Assembly (NCBI GenBank): GCA_963751615.1
Contig: CAVVVG010000007.1
Span: forward strand, 434,001 to 498,000
From: Palsa-892 sp963751615
Lineage (GTDB): Bacteria; Pseudomonadota; Alphaproteobacteria; Rhizobiales; Xanthobacteraceae
DNA: 64,000 nt
Reading direction: 5' to 3'
Positions 43,524-52,224 of the stretch are shown piece by piece. A program made the position numbers and the translations under genes. The notes beneath the pieces were generated by a model, which did no database searches, was not told where the DNA came from, and saw nothing but the letters and a program-made list of their open reading frames with translations. The first letter of the stretch is position 1. Every line of letters begins with the position of its first letter.

Positions 43524-44741
43524 TCAGAAGAATGCCTGAATTCCGGTGATCGCACGTCCCAGAATAAGCGCATGGACGTCGTGTGTGCCTTCATAAGTAT
43601 TGACGGTTTCCAGATTCGTGACATGACGCATCACATGATACTCACCTGAGATCCCGTTGGCCCCGAGCATGTCACGGGCGGTGCGCACGATATCGAGTGC
43701 CTTGCCGCAATTGTTTCGCTTCACGATCGAGATCATTTCGGGCGGACATTTGCCCTCGTCCATCAATCGCGTGACATGAAGGCTTGCCTGCAGACCGAGA
43801 GAAATTTCTGTTGCCATATCGGCGAGCTTTTTCTGGACGAGCTGATTTGCGGCGAGTGGACGATTGAACTGCTTGCGGTCAAGAACGTAGTTACGTGCGA
43901 TCTGATAGCAGGCTTCCGCCGCGCCCATCGCACCCCAGGAAATGCCGAGGCGCGCACGATTTAGGCATCCGAAAGGTCCTCTTAGGCCCGAAACATTTGG
44001 CAACAGCGCATCTTCCTGCACTTCAACTCCGCTCATTGAGATTTCGCCAGTGACAGATGCACGCAGTGATAACTTACCTTCGATTTTGCTCGCAGTGAGA
44101 CCCTTCATGCCTTTCTCCAGCACGAAGCCACGGATCTCATCGCCATGCGAGGCCGATTTCGCCCAAATTACAAATACGTCAGCGATCGGCGAATTGGTGA
44201 TCCAGAGCTTTGAGCCGATGAGCTTGTAGCCGCCGGATATTTTCTCGGCACGTGTTTTCATGCCGCCAGGGTCGGAGCCATGATCCGGTTCGGTAAGACC
44301 GAAGCAGCCGACCCATTCACCGGAAGCGAGCTTCGGCAGATATTTCTTACGCTGCATCTCGTCGCCATAAGCGTAAATCGGATACATCACGAGCGAAGAT
44401 TGTACGCTCATGGCGGAGCGCATGCCGGAATCAACCTTCTCGATTTCGCGCGCAGCAAGGCCGTAGCAAACATAGGAAAGATTGGCGCCACCATATTCCT
44501 CGGGAATCGTCGAGCCGAGAAGGCCAAGCGCACCCATCTCCTTCATGATCGCACGATCGAATTTTTCATCCCGATACATTTCGACGATACGTGGCAATAA
44601 TTTTTCCTGCGCATAATCGCGCGCCGTATCGCGAACCGCCCGCTCCTCTTCTGAAAGCTGGCTTTCAAAATTGAGCGGATCAATCCAGTCGAAAACCGCC
44701 TTTGCGGCCGCAGCCGGCTTAGTCGCGTGCGCCCTGCTCAT
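43524..44741 (-). CDS. gcdH: acyl-CoA dehydrogenase, glutaryl-CoA dehydrogenase type
   Basis: A 405-residue FAD enzyme. The catalytic Glu is in NTYEGTHDVHALILGRAITG, the standard glutaryl-CoA dehydrogenase context, and FGLTEPDHGSDPGGMKTRAE and GSKLWITNSPIADVFVIWAK bind flavin and substrate. DARDMLGANGIS-type flavin contacts (RTARDMLGANGISGEYHVM) are intact. GcdH converts glutaryl-CoA to crotonyl-CoA plus CO2 in lysine, hydroxylysine and tryptophan breakdown. The start at MSRAHATK (44741) has GGAGG upstream. The nearby CaiB/BaiF transferase could supply glutaryl-CoA from glutarate. Confidence 0.93.
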   Translation of the reverse strand: MSRAHATKPAAAAKAVFDWIDPLNFESQLSEEERAVRDTARDYAQEKLLPRIVEMYRDEKFDRAIMKEMGALGLLGSTIPEEYGGANLSYVCYGLAAREIEKVDSGMRSAMSVQSSLVMYPIYAYGDEMQRKKYLPKLASGEWVGCFGLTEPDHGSDPGGMKTRAEKISGGYKLIGSKLWITNSPIADVFVIWAKSASHGDEIRGFVLEKGMKGLTASKIEGKLSLRASVTGEISMSGVEVQEDALLPNVSGLRGPFGCLNRARLGISWGAMGAAEACYQIARNYVLDRKQFNRPLAANQLVQKKLADMATEISLGLQASLHVTRLMDEGKCPPEMISIVKRNNCGKALDIVRTARDMLGANGISGEYHVMRHVTNLETVNTYEGTHDVHALILGRAITGIQAFF

Positions 44742-44859
44742 CAGCGATATCCTCCGCAAAACTTATTCCGCCATGCAGCATGGCAATCTATATAGTTTAT
44801 CAAGCCGTCGCGCTCGCTGTCACGCGAACAGTTTGCCCCTAAATATGCGATCGGCGTTG

Positions 44860-47800
44860 TTATTCAGCCGCAACAGGCCGATGGCCGGTATCTTTCGGAC
44901 CCAGTTCAGGCACGTCCTCGCCAACTGCTTTTGCAATTCGGCGGTCGTATTTGTCTAGATACAGATAAATCACTGGCGTGATATAGAGAGTGAGTAACTG
45001 CGATAGCAACAGCCCGCCAACAACGGCCACACCGAGTGGTTGGCGCAATTCGGCGCCGGCGCCCGAGCCAAGGGCAATGGGCAATGAGCCGAAGATCGCG
45101 GCCAGCGTCGTCATCATGATCGGACGAAAGCGAAGGAGTGCTGCTTCACGGATCGCTTCAAGCGCCGCCATGCCCTGCCGTCGCCGATCGATTGCAAAAT
45201 CGATCATCATAATTGCGTTCTTCTTCACGATTCCGACCAGCATCACGATACCAATGATGGCAATGACCGAGAGATCCATTCTGAAAAGCAATAACGTCAG
45301 CAGCGCACCGATGCCTGCCGAAGGTAAGCCCGACAAAATCGTGATCGGATGAATGAAGCTTTCGTACAAAATACCGAGCACGATATAGATCACGAGGATC
45401 GCTGCGACGATGAGCAGCGCCTGGTTGGAGAGTGAATCCCGGAACACGGCTGCCGTCCCTTGAAATCCAGTCGAGACGCTAGCAGCAAGGTTCGACTGGC
45501 GCTCGATCTGCTGAATTGCCTCCACTGCGTCGCCGAGCGCAACGCCCGGCTTGAGATTGAAGGAGATTGTAACTGAGGGAAGCTGCTGTAAATGGTTGAT
45601 CTGCAAAGGTCCGATCGATTGCCGAATTTTCGCGATGGATTCGATTGGTACCAATCGACCAAATGAAGTACGGATGTATGTCTGCGTTAGATTTGAAGCA
45701 TCTTTCTGATAGCTCGGGTCGTTTTCGATAATGATCTGGTACTGGTTTGACGCGGTATAAAGCGTCGCGATTTGACGCGTCCCAAACTGGCTATACAGCG
45801 AGCTTCTTACCTGATCCTCGGATAGTCCAAGTGCCGCCGCCTTGTCGCGGTCGACATCAATCGAAAGCTGAGGATTGGTGATCTGCAGGTCAGAGGTGAC
45901 GTCGCGCAGAATTTCCAATTTGGAAATCTTATCGAGCATCTCCGGTGCGGCGCTATAAAGCGCATCAGTATTGGGGCTCAGCAACGTATATTGATACTGG
46001 CTCTTCGAGACAGTTGCGCCGACGCTGATGTTCTGCACGGGCTGGAAAAATACATTGACGCCCGGTACACTTTGCACAATGCCGCGAAGACGCTGCACGA
46101 GGTCATTGGCGCTTAGGCCGCGCTCGTTTCTGGGTTTCAAGCCGACAAAAACGCGGCCGGTATTTCCGGTTGGGCTAATGCCGGTAGCCCCGGCAATAGA
46201 GACAACATAGGCTACCGCCGGGTCTTTGCGGATCTCAGCGGAAACTTCACGCTGGTGCGCGCGCATGGCGGGAAAGCCAATATCGGTGCGCGCCTCAGTC
46301 GTGCCAGAGATGAAACCCGTATCTTCGACCGGGAAAAATCCTTTCGGCACCCACGCATATAATGTAACCGCCACGACAAGCGTCACCAGGGTTACGATGA
46401 GAGTCACGGGTCGGTGCGTCAGCACAACATCGAGCGTTCTGCGATAGCCCGCGAGACAAGCATCGAACGCGCTTTCGGACCAACGCAGGAGCGCGATCGG
46501 CCTTTTGTGGTGATCCGGTTGCTTCAAGATGCGCGCGCACAGCATCGGCGTCAGCGTCAACGAAACGAAACCCGAAACCAGAATGGCGATGGAGATTGTA
46601 ACAGCGAACTCACGGAAAACGCGCCCGACGATGCCGCTCATGAATAATACCGGAATGAATACGGCAACGAGCGACAGCGTCATCGAAACGATCGTAAAAC
46701 TGATTTCCTTAGAACCCTCAATTGCTGCCTTGAACGGCGGCATGCCGCGCTCGACGTAACGATATATATTTTCAAGCACGACAATCGCGTCATCGACGAC
46801 GAAGCCGACGCACAGTGTGAGAGCGAGAAGCGTCATATTATTGATGGAGAATCCGAACAGCCACATGGCGCCGAAGGTCGCGACAATGGACAGTGGAAGC
46901 GCTAGCGAAGGAATGATGGTCGCCCGCGCATTACGAAGGAAGAGAAAAATAACGAATACGACGAGACAGACAGCAAGCCCAAGGGTGAATTGAACATCAT
47001 TGACTGACTGTCGGATCGAAACCGAACGATCCATCAAGACTTCGATGTTCACCGCGCCAGGAACTTGCGCGCGATACTCCGGGAGATGACGCTTAACTAG
47101 GTCGACGACCTCGACGGTGTTCGCGTCGGGTTGGCGATAAATCGCCAGATTGATAGAACGCGTATCATTGTACCAGCCGGCAATGCGCTCGTTCTCAACT
47201 CCATCGTCAACGGTTGCAATCTCTTTTAGGCGAACAGGCGCACCATTTCTGTAGGCGACGACGACATCCTGAAATTTCGCGGCGCTTCTCGTCGCAAGCC
47301 CCATGTCAAGTGTGAGATTCTGCTGCTGACCACCGATAATGCCAGTCGGGGTGATTGATGAAACGCCCGCAACTGCGATCTGAACTTCTTGCAGTGAAAT
47401 TCCACGCGCGGCGAGAGCGTCGGGTTTCAGACGAATGCGAACAGCGTATTTCTGGCCGCCGAAAATATTGACCTGAGCGACGCCGGGAAGCTGCGAAATC
47501 TGCTGCCCGATGATCGTATCGGCGTACTCATTGACGGCCGAAAGAGGCAACGTATCGGACATTACCGTCAGGAAAAGGACTGGGGCGTCGGCGGGGTTCA
47601 CTTTTTTGAAGCTCGGTGGCGTCGTCATTTCGATCGGCAGCTGTTTCTGAGCAACCGAAAGGGCTGACTGCACATCGAGCGCGGCGGCGTCGATGTTGCG
47701 GCTGAGATCGAATTGAATGATGATCGAGCCCGTTCCCGTCGTGCTCGACGACGCCATCGAGGAAATGCCGGCGATCGTGGCAAGCTGGCGTTCGATCGGT

Positions 47801-47994
47801 GTCGCGACCGACGCCGCCATCGTTTCTGGACTCGCGCCGGGAAATGTCATGGAAATCTGAATGGTCGGGAAATCGACGCGAGGAAGTGCTGCGACTGCAA
47901 GCAAGCGATAACCGAAGATCCCTCCAATGATCAGCGATACCATCAGCAGCGTGGTCATCACCGGGCGACGGATGCAAAGCTCAGAAAGATTCAT
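44860..47994 (-). CDS. RND-type multidrug efflux transporter permease
   Basis: A 1044-residue inner-membrane pump of the hydrophobe/amphiphile RND family. The proton-relay Asp pair is in LCVGFVVDDAIVVLENIYR, the partner Lys in GIVKKNAIMMIDFAIDRR. MNLSELCIRRPVMTTLLMV, FPGASPETMAASVATPIERQ and the inner repeat WVPKGFFPVEDTGFISGTTE show the duplicated halves. The sequence is closest to MdtB/MdtC or TriC-like pumps by eye. It starts four bases after its membrane fusion protein gene. No TolC-type outer-membrane gene is in the window, so the pump must use one encoded elsewhere. Confidence 0.95.
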   Translation of the reverse strand: MNLSELCIRRPVMTTLLMVSLIIGGIFGYRLLAVAALPRVDFPTIQISMTFPGASPETMAASVATPIERQLATIAGISSMASSSTTGTGSIIIQFDLSRNIDAAALDVQSALSVAQKQLPIEMTTPPSFKKVNPADAPVLFLTVMSDTLPLSAVNEYADTIIGQQISQLPGVAQVNIFGGQKYAVRIRLKPDALAARGISLQEVQIAVAGVSSITPTGIIGGQQQNLTLDMGLATRSAAKFQDVVVAYRNGAPVRLKEIATVDDGVENERIAGWYNDTRSINLAIYRQPDANTVEVVDLVKRHLPEYRAQVPGAVNIEVLMDRSVSIRQSVNDVQFTLGLAVCLVVFVIFLFLRNARATIIPSLALPLSIVATFGAMWLFGFSINNMTLLALTLCVGFVVDDAIVVLENIYRYVERGMPPFKAAIEGSKEISFTIVSMTLSLVAVFIPVLFMSGIVGRVFREFAVTISIAILVSGFVSLTLTPMLCARILKQPDHHKRPIALLRWSESAFDACLAGYRRTLDVVLTHRPVTLIVTLVTLVVAVTLYAWVPKGFFPVEDTGFISGTTEARTDIGFPAMRAHQREVSAEIRKDPAVAYVVSIAGATGISPTGNTGRVFVGLKPRNERGLSANDLVQRLRGIVQSVPGVNVFFQPVQNISVGATVSKSQYQYTLLSPNTDALYSAAPEMLDKISKLEILRDVTSDLQITNPQLSIDVDRDKAAALGLSEDQVRSSLYSQFGTRQIATLYTASNQYQIIIENDPSYQKDASNLTQTYIRTSFGRLVPIESIAKIRQSIGPLQINHLQQLPSVTISFNLKPGVALGDAVEAIQQIERQSNLAASVSTGFQGTAAVFRDSLSNQALLIVAAILVIYIVLGILYESFIHPITILSGLPSAGIGALLTLLLFRMDLSVIAIIGIVMLVGIVKKNAIMMIDFAIDRRRQGMAALEAIREAALLRFRPIMMTTLAAIFGSLPIALGSGAGAELRQPLGVAVVGGLLLSQLLTLYITPVIYLYLDKYDRRIAKAVGEDVPELGPKDTGHRPVAAE

Positions 47995-47997
47995 GAC

Positions 47998-49185
47998 TTA
48001 GGCCCCTACCGGGCGCCTGATATCGACGCGCGTACCGTCGCGCAGCGAAAGCTGCCCATCAGTGACCACAGTTTCGTTGCCGTTCAATCCGTCCGTCACC
48101 ACCGCCTGCCCATCGATCGTGCGGGCAACCGTCACCTGTCGTACCTTCGCAGCGCCATTCTCGATAATGAAGACGAAGTTTCCGCGTTGGCTGTTTTGGA
48201 CGGCCTCGCTCGGTACCGTGACAACGTTTTTATCTATGCGCAACGAGACACGCACGTTAGCGAGCGTGCCGGGCCATAGTTTCTCGTCTTTGTTCTCGAA
48301 AAGTGCGCGTACCAGAATTGTGCCAGTCTGCGGATCGACGGAATTCTCGATAAAGGCGACATTGCCGCCAGAAATCGTCGCGCCGTCTTGCAACGTAGCT
48401 TCGACGGTAGCGTTGCTGCCGGCGGCGCGCAAATCGGAGAGATAACGCTCCGGGATGCCAAAGGTGACATAAATCGGTGACATCTGGTTGACGGTCGCAA
48501 GTGGTGTGCCGTTATCGGCGGCGCGTACGACCGTACCAACGCGCACGCCGGCGATGCCGACACGCCCCGTCGCTGGCGACGCAATGTCATAATAAGTGCG
48601 TTGCGCCCGTAGATTTTCCAAATTGGCGGCGTCCTGCTTGACGGTTGCTGTCAGCATATCGACAGTCGTGCGCGCATCATCGAGCGTCACTTTCGAGGTC
48701 GTTCCTTTTGCGACGAGACCGGCGAAACGCTCCACATCGCGATTGGCCTTCACAAGCGAGGCCTGATCACGGACAAGTGTCGCTTCGGCTTGCTCGACCA
48801 TTGCATCAATGGCGCGTGAGTCGAGTTTGAAGAGAAGATCGCCTGCCTTTACCTGTGCACCATCCTCGAACGAAACCTTTTCAACCTGACTGTCGACGCG
48901 TGCACGGATCGCAACGCTAACAGCCGGCTGCACGGAGCCTGGAGCTTCAACTCGGTACGGCAAATCCTTAATTACAGCCTTGCCAGTGGCAACGACGACA
49001 ACGCGCTCGCGCGGCGGCTGAACGCCAGTACTCGCGCCGCCCGCGATCCACCAGCCAAGTAAGCCGACAAATGCCAGCAAACCAATCCCGATGATTGTGG
49101 AACGCCGGTCGAGTTTCCTAAGTTGCCTCAAATCTAGGTTCTTGAGATCAAACTTCTTGAGCGCTTTGGTAAGTTGCTTTCGCAT
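47998..49185 (-). CDS. RND efflux periplasmic adaptor (membrane fusion protein)
   Basis: A 395-residue MdtA/AcrA-type adaptor that links the pump to an outer-membrane channel. An uncleaved N-terminal anchor (STIIGIGLLAFVGLLGWWIA) precedes the beta-barrel and lipoyl parts (RVDSQVEKVSFEDGAQVKAG then DLLFKLDSRAID), the alpha-hairpin (QAEATLVRDQASLVKANRDV) and the C-terminal barrel (VTVPSEAVQNSQRGNFVFII). I start at the ATG at 49185, with AGAAG upstream; a GTG at 49209 would add eight residues. Transcribed just before the pump gene with a three-base gap, so the two form one operon. Confidence 0.93.
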   Translation of the reverse strand: MRKQLTKALKKFDLKNLDLRQLRKLDRRSTIIGIGLLAFVGLLGWWIAGGASTGVQPPRERVVVVATGKAVIKDLPYRVEAPGSVQPAVSVAIRARVDSQVEKVSFEDGAQVKAGDLLFKLDSRAIDAMVEQAEATLVRDQASLVKANRDVERFAGLVAKGTTSKVTLDDARTTVDMLTATVKQDAANLENLRAQRTYYDIASPATGRVGIAGVRVGTVVRAADNGTPLATVNQMSPIYVTFGIPERYLSDLRAAGSNATVEATLQDGATISGGNVAFIENSVDPQTGTILVRALFENKDEKLWPGTLANVRVSLRIDKNVVTVPSEAVQNSQRGNFVFIIENGAAKVRQVTVARTIDGQAVVTDGLNGNETVVTDGQLSLRDGTRVDIRRPVGA

Positions 49186-49456
49186 CTCTAACTTCTGTGA
49201 AAACGGCACATACCAGCGGTTTCCGCTGGCGCCAACCTATACGTCCGGTCGGCCTTCGCCGGAATTAACATAGGCCTGGCCGTCGAACGACCTTGGCCCT
49301 GTGCACACACCTACAGGCGGGGCGAAAACATAGCGAAAGGCCCTAATGGCGCTAAGTCTAGGGCATTTTAACCCCAGCAGCAGAATCCCTGCGGATTTTG
49401 CAGTGCACACATCGAAATTGCGAGAAAACCTGATTAAGGCGGGCAGCCGATGGCTA

Positions 49457-49891
49457 TCAAACCTTCACGTCGAGAGCTAGCGAGATATCTTTAACACCGG
49501 CCAGCGCCTTGGATACCGGGCAGCCTTTCTTGGCACCCTCTGCGATCTCACGGACCTTTGCTGCGTCCATCCCCGGCACTTCGACTTTGCAGGTGAGCGC
49601 ACTCCTGGTGATGTCAGCGCCCGCCGAGCCCATCACGACTTCAACTTCACAGCTCGTTTCGATCGATTTGGCAGCCATATTCGCTTTCATCAGCCCAAAA
49701 CCGAAGGCCATCGTGTAACAAGAGGCATGAGCCGCCGCGATCAGTTCTTCGGGAGTGGTTTCCTTCGTTCCACCCTGAAAGCGGCCTTTGGCGCTGTAAG
49801 GGGCGTCCTTAAACAGGCCGCTGCCGGCGGTGATTTTTCCGGTGCCCTCCGTCATCGAACCGGACCAACTGGCTTTTGCAGTGCTCTTCAT
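49457..49891 (-). CDS. OsmC/Ohr family peroxiredoxin
   Basis: A 144-residue hydroperoxide-detoxifying protein. The two redox Cys lie in AAHASCYTMAFGFGL and IETSCEVEV, as in OsmC (about 60 residues apart). SMTEGTGKITAGSGLF and the C-terminal REIAEGAKKGCPVSKALAG are typical of the OsmC branch, with an extra Cys near the end. It reduces organic peroxides using thiol or lipoamide reductants. The ATG at 49891 has AAAGG upstream. It stands alone between the RND operon and the copper chaperone gene. Confidence 0.93.
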   Translation of the reverse strand: MKSTAKASWSGSMTEGTGKITAGSGLFKDAPYSAKGRFQGGTKETTPEELIAAAHASCYTMAFGFGLMKANMAAKSIETSCEVEVVMGSAGADITRSALTCKVEVPGMDAAKVREIAEGAKKGCPVSKALAGVKDISLALDVKV

Positions 49892-50120
49892 GACTTTCAC
49901 CTTTCAATTTCGATCTCAAAGTACTCGATGGTTAGCTAAGCTTATCATCGCAAATATCCCCCGGCCATCCTACAGATTCGATTTGAAAGCGCGGTCTGAA
50001 ACCGACCTGAGATCGTTTAAGACCGCTCTGATGGTTTTGGAGTATTATTTTCGTATCGGACGCGGGGCACTGATCAGCGGCGGCGCCCGCTTAATCCTCC
50101 ACAGACATCTGCCGCTAATA

Positions 50121-50591
50121 TCAGTGCATTTGGCCGCCGCTCATATCCATCACGCCCATGCCTTCGACTGCGAATTCGACGTCGACCTTGCCCGCCTTTT
50201 CAAAAACGAGCGTGCCCTTGAAATGCCTTCCCTTAACAGGCGGCTGTTTCAGTTCGAGAAACATGATGTGATACCCGCCGGGTTCGAGCTTCACGCGTTG
50301 CCCAGGCGCGATTTCGATTCCCTTCTCCAGTTGACGCATCTTCATAACTCCGTTTTGCATTTTCATTTCGTGAATCTCGAAACCGCCGCTGATCTCTGAT
50401 GAGCCGCCAATCAGGCGATCCGGTGAGTTACCCTTATTTTCAATTACGGCGTAACCGCTAGCGATAGTCGCGCCTTTCGGCGTCTCACGCGACCAGGGAT
50501 GGTCGATGTGGATCGAGCCGGAATCGGAATCGTGAGCGAAGGCTGTCGCAGCGGTAAGCGCGGCCACCGCGAGTATAAACATGAAACGCAT
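50121..50591 (-). CDS. PCu(A)C-type periplasmic copper chaperone
   Basis: A 156-residue exported protein. A signal peptide (FMFILAVAALTAATAFAHD) precedes the copper-binding set of the PCu(A)C fold: EIHEMKMQNGVMKM and GGYHIMFLEL, matching the H-x-M / M / H-x-M pattern, with further Met and His near the C-terminus (GVMDMSGGQMH). The family delivers Cu(I) to the Cu-A site of cytochrome c oxidase or moves it through the periplasm. The gene upstream on the same strand encodes a DUF2946-like protein, a usual neighbour in copper loci. Confidence 0.94.
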   Translation of the reverse strand: MRFMFILAVAALTAATAFAHDSDSGSIHIDHPWSRETPKGATIASGYAVIENKGNSPDRLIGGSSEISGGFEIHEMKMQNGVMKMRQLEKGIEIAPGQRVKLEPGGYHIMFLELKQPPVKGRHFKGTLVFEKAGKVDVEFAVEGMGVMDMSGGQMH

Positions 50592-50664
50592 AGAGTCCTC
50601 CTGATGTGGGAAAAGCTAGGCCCTCAACGGCCGCTTCCTGTATTCGATCGAAATCCAGTGCTAG

Positions 50665-51018
50665 TCACACCTGCGCCGGAGGACCGCGGGCAGATAGACC
50701 GCCAAATGTATCTGCCTGAATAAGGCCGATGATCTGTCCGCGCCAGGACACGAACGAAGATGCGGAAGGCGCCACAACTGTGGAAACTGGCAGAGCAAAT
50801 CCTGCCATCGCAACCCCACACACCGTCAGACATGCGAGATCGTGATTTTCCCGTTGGGTCGGCATTCTGTCGTCGCCACCGGAACGCACCGACGAAATGC
50901 ATATATTTGCCGCTGAATGCGCGGTTTGTCCCGCGACGACCGAACCTAGAAAGATCGCAAGCACCAGCCCATAGCCAGCAAAGAGCGCGATCAAGGGTCT
51001 TGCAAAATGATAGATCAT
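50665..51018 (-). CDS. DUF2946-like membrane-anchored protein
   Basis: A 117-residue protein beginning MIYHFARPLIALFAGYGLVL, with a single N-terminal membrane segment or signal (cleavage near VAGQTAHSA). ENHDLACLTVCGVAMAG has a C-x3-C pair as in DUF2946 proteins, which often sit next to copper chaperone or copper transport genes; a role in copper handling is inferred only from that. A longer frame to 51087 and an overlapping second frame (50624-51031) exist, but this one has the membrane start and the Cys pair. It is 73 bases upstream of the PCu(A)C gene. Confidence 0.65.
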   Translation of the reverse strand: MIYHFARPLIALFAGYGLVLAIFLGSVVAGQTAHSAANICISSVRSGGDDRMPTQRENHDLACLTVCGVAMAGFALPVSTVVAPSASSFVSWRGQIIGLIQADTFGGLSARGPPAQV

Positions 51019-51122
51019 GATATTTGGCCAATTTATCGGACTTTCTAGCGCATTGCGGCGGCAGGCGCGAGGCATTACGTCATGCACGCGCCCATCAGCC
51101 TGGAATCAACGAGTGTGTCATT

Positions 51123-51506
51123 ATGACCGACACCGAACAAAATAAGAAAAACGCGATCGCTTTCTATGAAATGATGTTCAACAAGTCACAGCCGATGGAA
51201 GCTGTGCGGCTGTACGTTGGGAAGAATTACATCCAGCACAATCCGATGGTCGAGGATGGCAAGGACGGCTTTATCCGCTATTTCACCCGGATGGCGAAGG
51301 AATATCCCGGCAAGAGCGTACAGATCCGGCGCGCGTTCGCGGAAGGGAATTTCGTCGTCTTGCACTGCTATCAAAAATGGCCCGGCGGCAAGGAATATGC
51401 CGGCATCGATATCTTTCGGTTCGATGACGATGGTAAGATTGCCGAGCACTGGGACGTGCTGCAAGTTATTCCGAAGAAATCAGCGAACGAAAATACGATG
51501 TTCTAG
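51123..51506 (+). CDS. SnoaL-like (NTF2-fold) protein
   Basis: A 127-residue alpha/beta-barrel protein of the NTF2/SnoaL group. NAIAFYEMMFNKSQPMEAVR, LYVGKNYIQHNPMVEDGKDG, GNFVVLHCYQKWP and IDIFRFDDDGKIAEHWDVLQ are the standard core. The fold holds small hydrophobic ligands and covers isomerases, cyclases and binding proteins, so the substrate cannot be told. The ATG at 51123 is the natural start after about 100 bases of unlikely leader. It is monocistronic, followed by a convergent methyltransferase-like gene. Confidence 0.85.
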   Translation: MTDTEQNKKNAIAFYEMMFNKSQPMEAVRLYVGKNYIQHNPMVEDGKDGFIRYFTRMAKEYPGKSVQIRRAFAEGNFVVLHCYQKWPGGKEYAGIDIFRFDDDGKIAEHWDVLQVIPKKSANENTMF

Positions 51507-51615
51507 ACTATTGCGCTTGCACGGGACGAGCCGCGGGCGTGATCGACGGCCGTGGGCTGCTTTCGGGCAGCGGACGATTGAAAAATATTGTGGAGAGATG
51601 TTGCAGGATTGCTAC

Positions 51616-52221
51616 TCAATAGACACCCGGCAAAATCCTCGCTGTTCGTTGCATATAGGCGCGATATTCATCTCCAAACGCCTTCAGCATGAGTTGCTCT
51701 TCTTCGAAAACACGGCCAAAAAACAACGTCCCGAAACCCACAATTCCGGCAAATCCTGCGATCCAGTTGGGTAAGAGGAGAGCCTGCGCAATCGCCCACA
51801 ACCAGAATGCCGAATACATCGGATGTCGCACGAACGAATACACGCCGTTGGTTACGAGCCTATGATTCTCCCGGATATCAAGGCTAACCGACCAATTGCG
51901 GCCGAGATCCTTGTGCGTCCTGCGGAACAGCCACATTGAAGCGGCAAGCACGGCCGTGCCGAGCCAGGCCAGTAGAGGTTCAAACGGATAATCGGCGAAG
52001 CTCAAAATGCGAAAGCGCGGGCTCTCGAAATTCGTCACAATATAGATAAGCGGGATGATGCCGAGACCGGTCGCAGAAATCGCCATTAATACCGTTTCGC
52101 GAAAACCGCGCTGGCTGACAGTCACTGCTACCTTGCGCGCACGACGGCGCGCTGGATGTCGGATGATGAACCAGCTCACCATACCGATGACGAGGATGAA
52201 CATGGCTGTAATGCGAGTCAT
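51616..52221 (-). CDS. isoprenylcysteine carboxyl methyltransferase-like membrane protein
   Basis: A 201-residue inner-membrane protein with about five helices. The C-terminal half holds NGVYSFVRHPMYSAFWLWAI, FFGRVFEEEQLMLKAFGDEY and RAYMQRTARILPGVY, the SAM-binding core of the ICMT/phospholipid methyltransferase group. In bacteria, members methylate small lipophilic substrates; the target here is unknown. It lies three bases after the alpha/beta hydrolase gene in the same orientation, so the two are probably coexpressed. The start MTRITAMFILVIGMVSWF leads directly into the first helix. Confidence 0.87.
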   Translation of the reverse strand: MTRITAMFILVIGMVSWFIIRHPARRRARKVAVTVSQRGFRETVLMAISATGLGIIPLIYIVTNFESPRFRILSFADYPFEPLLAWLGTAVLAASMWLFRRTHKDLGRNWSVSLDIRENHRLVTNGVYSFVRHPMYSAFWLWAIAQALLLPNWIAGFAGIVGFGTLFFGRVFEEEQLMLKAFGDEYRAYMQRTARILPGVY

Positions 52222-52224
52222 TTC

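Noticed and set aside
43430..44810. TTCTATAAAC and ATCTATATAG as BioR-type operators for bioB
   Set aside because: Neither fits a symmetric TTATNNATAA site, and both are before other genes, not directly upstream of bioB.
50624..51031. A second minus-strand frame of 135 codons over the DUF2946 gene
   Set aside because: It has no signal segment or Cys pair and is a shifted shadow of the 50665-51018 gene.
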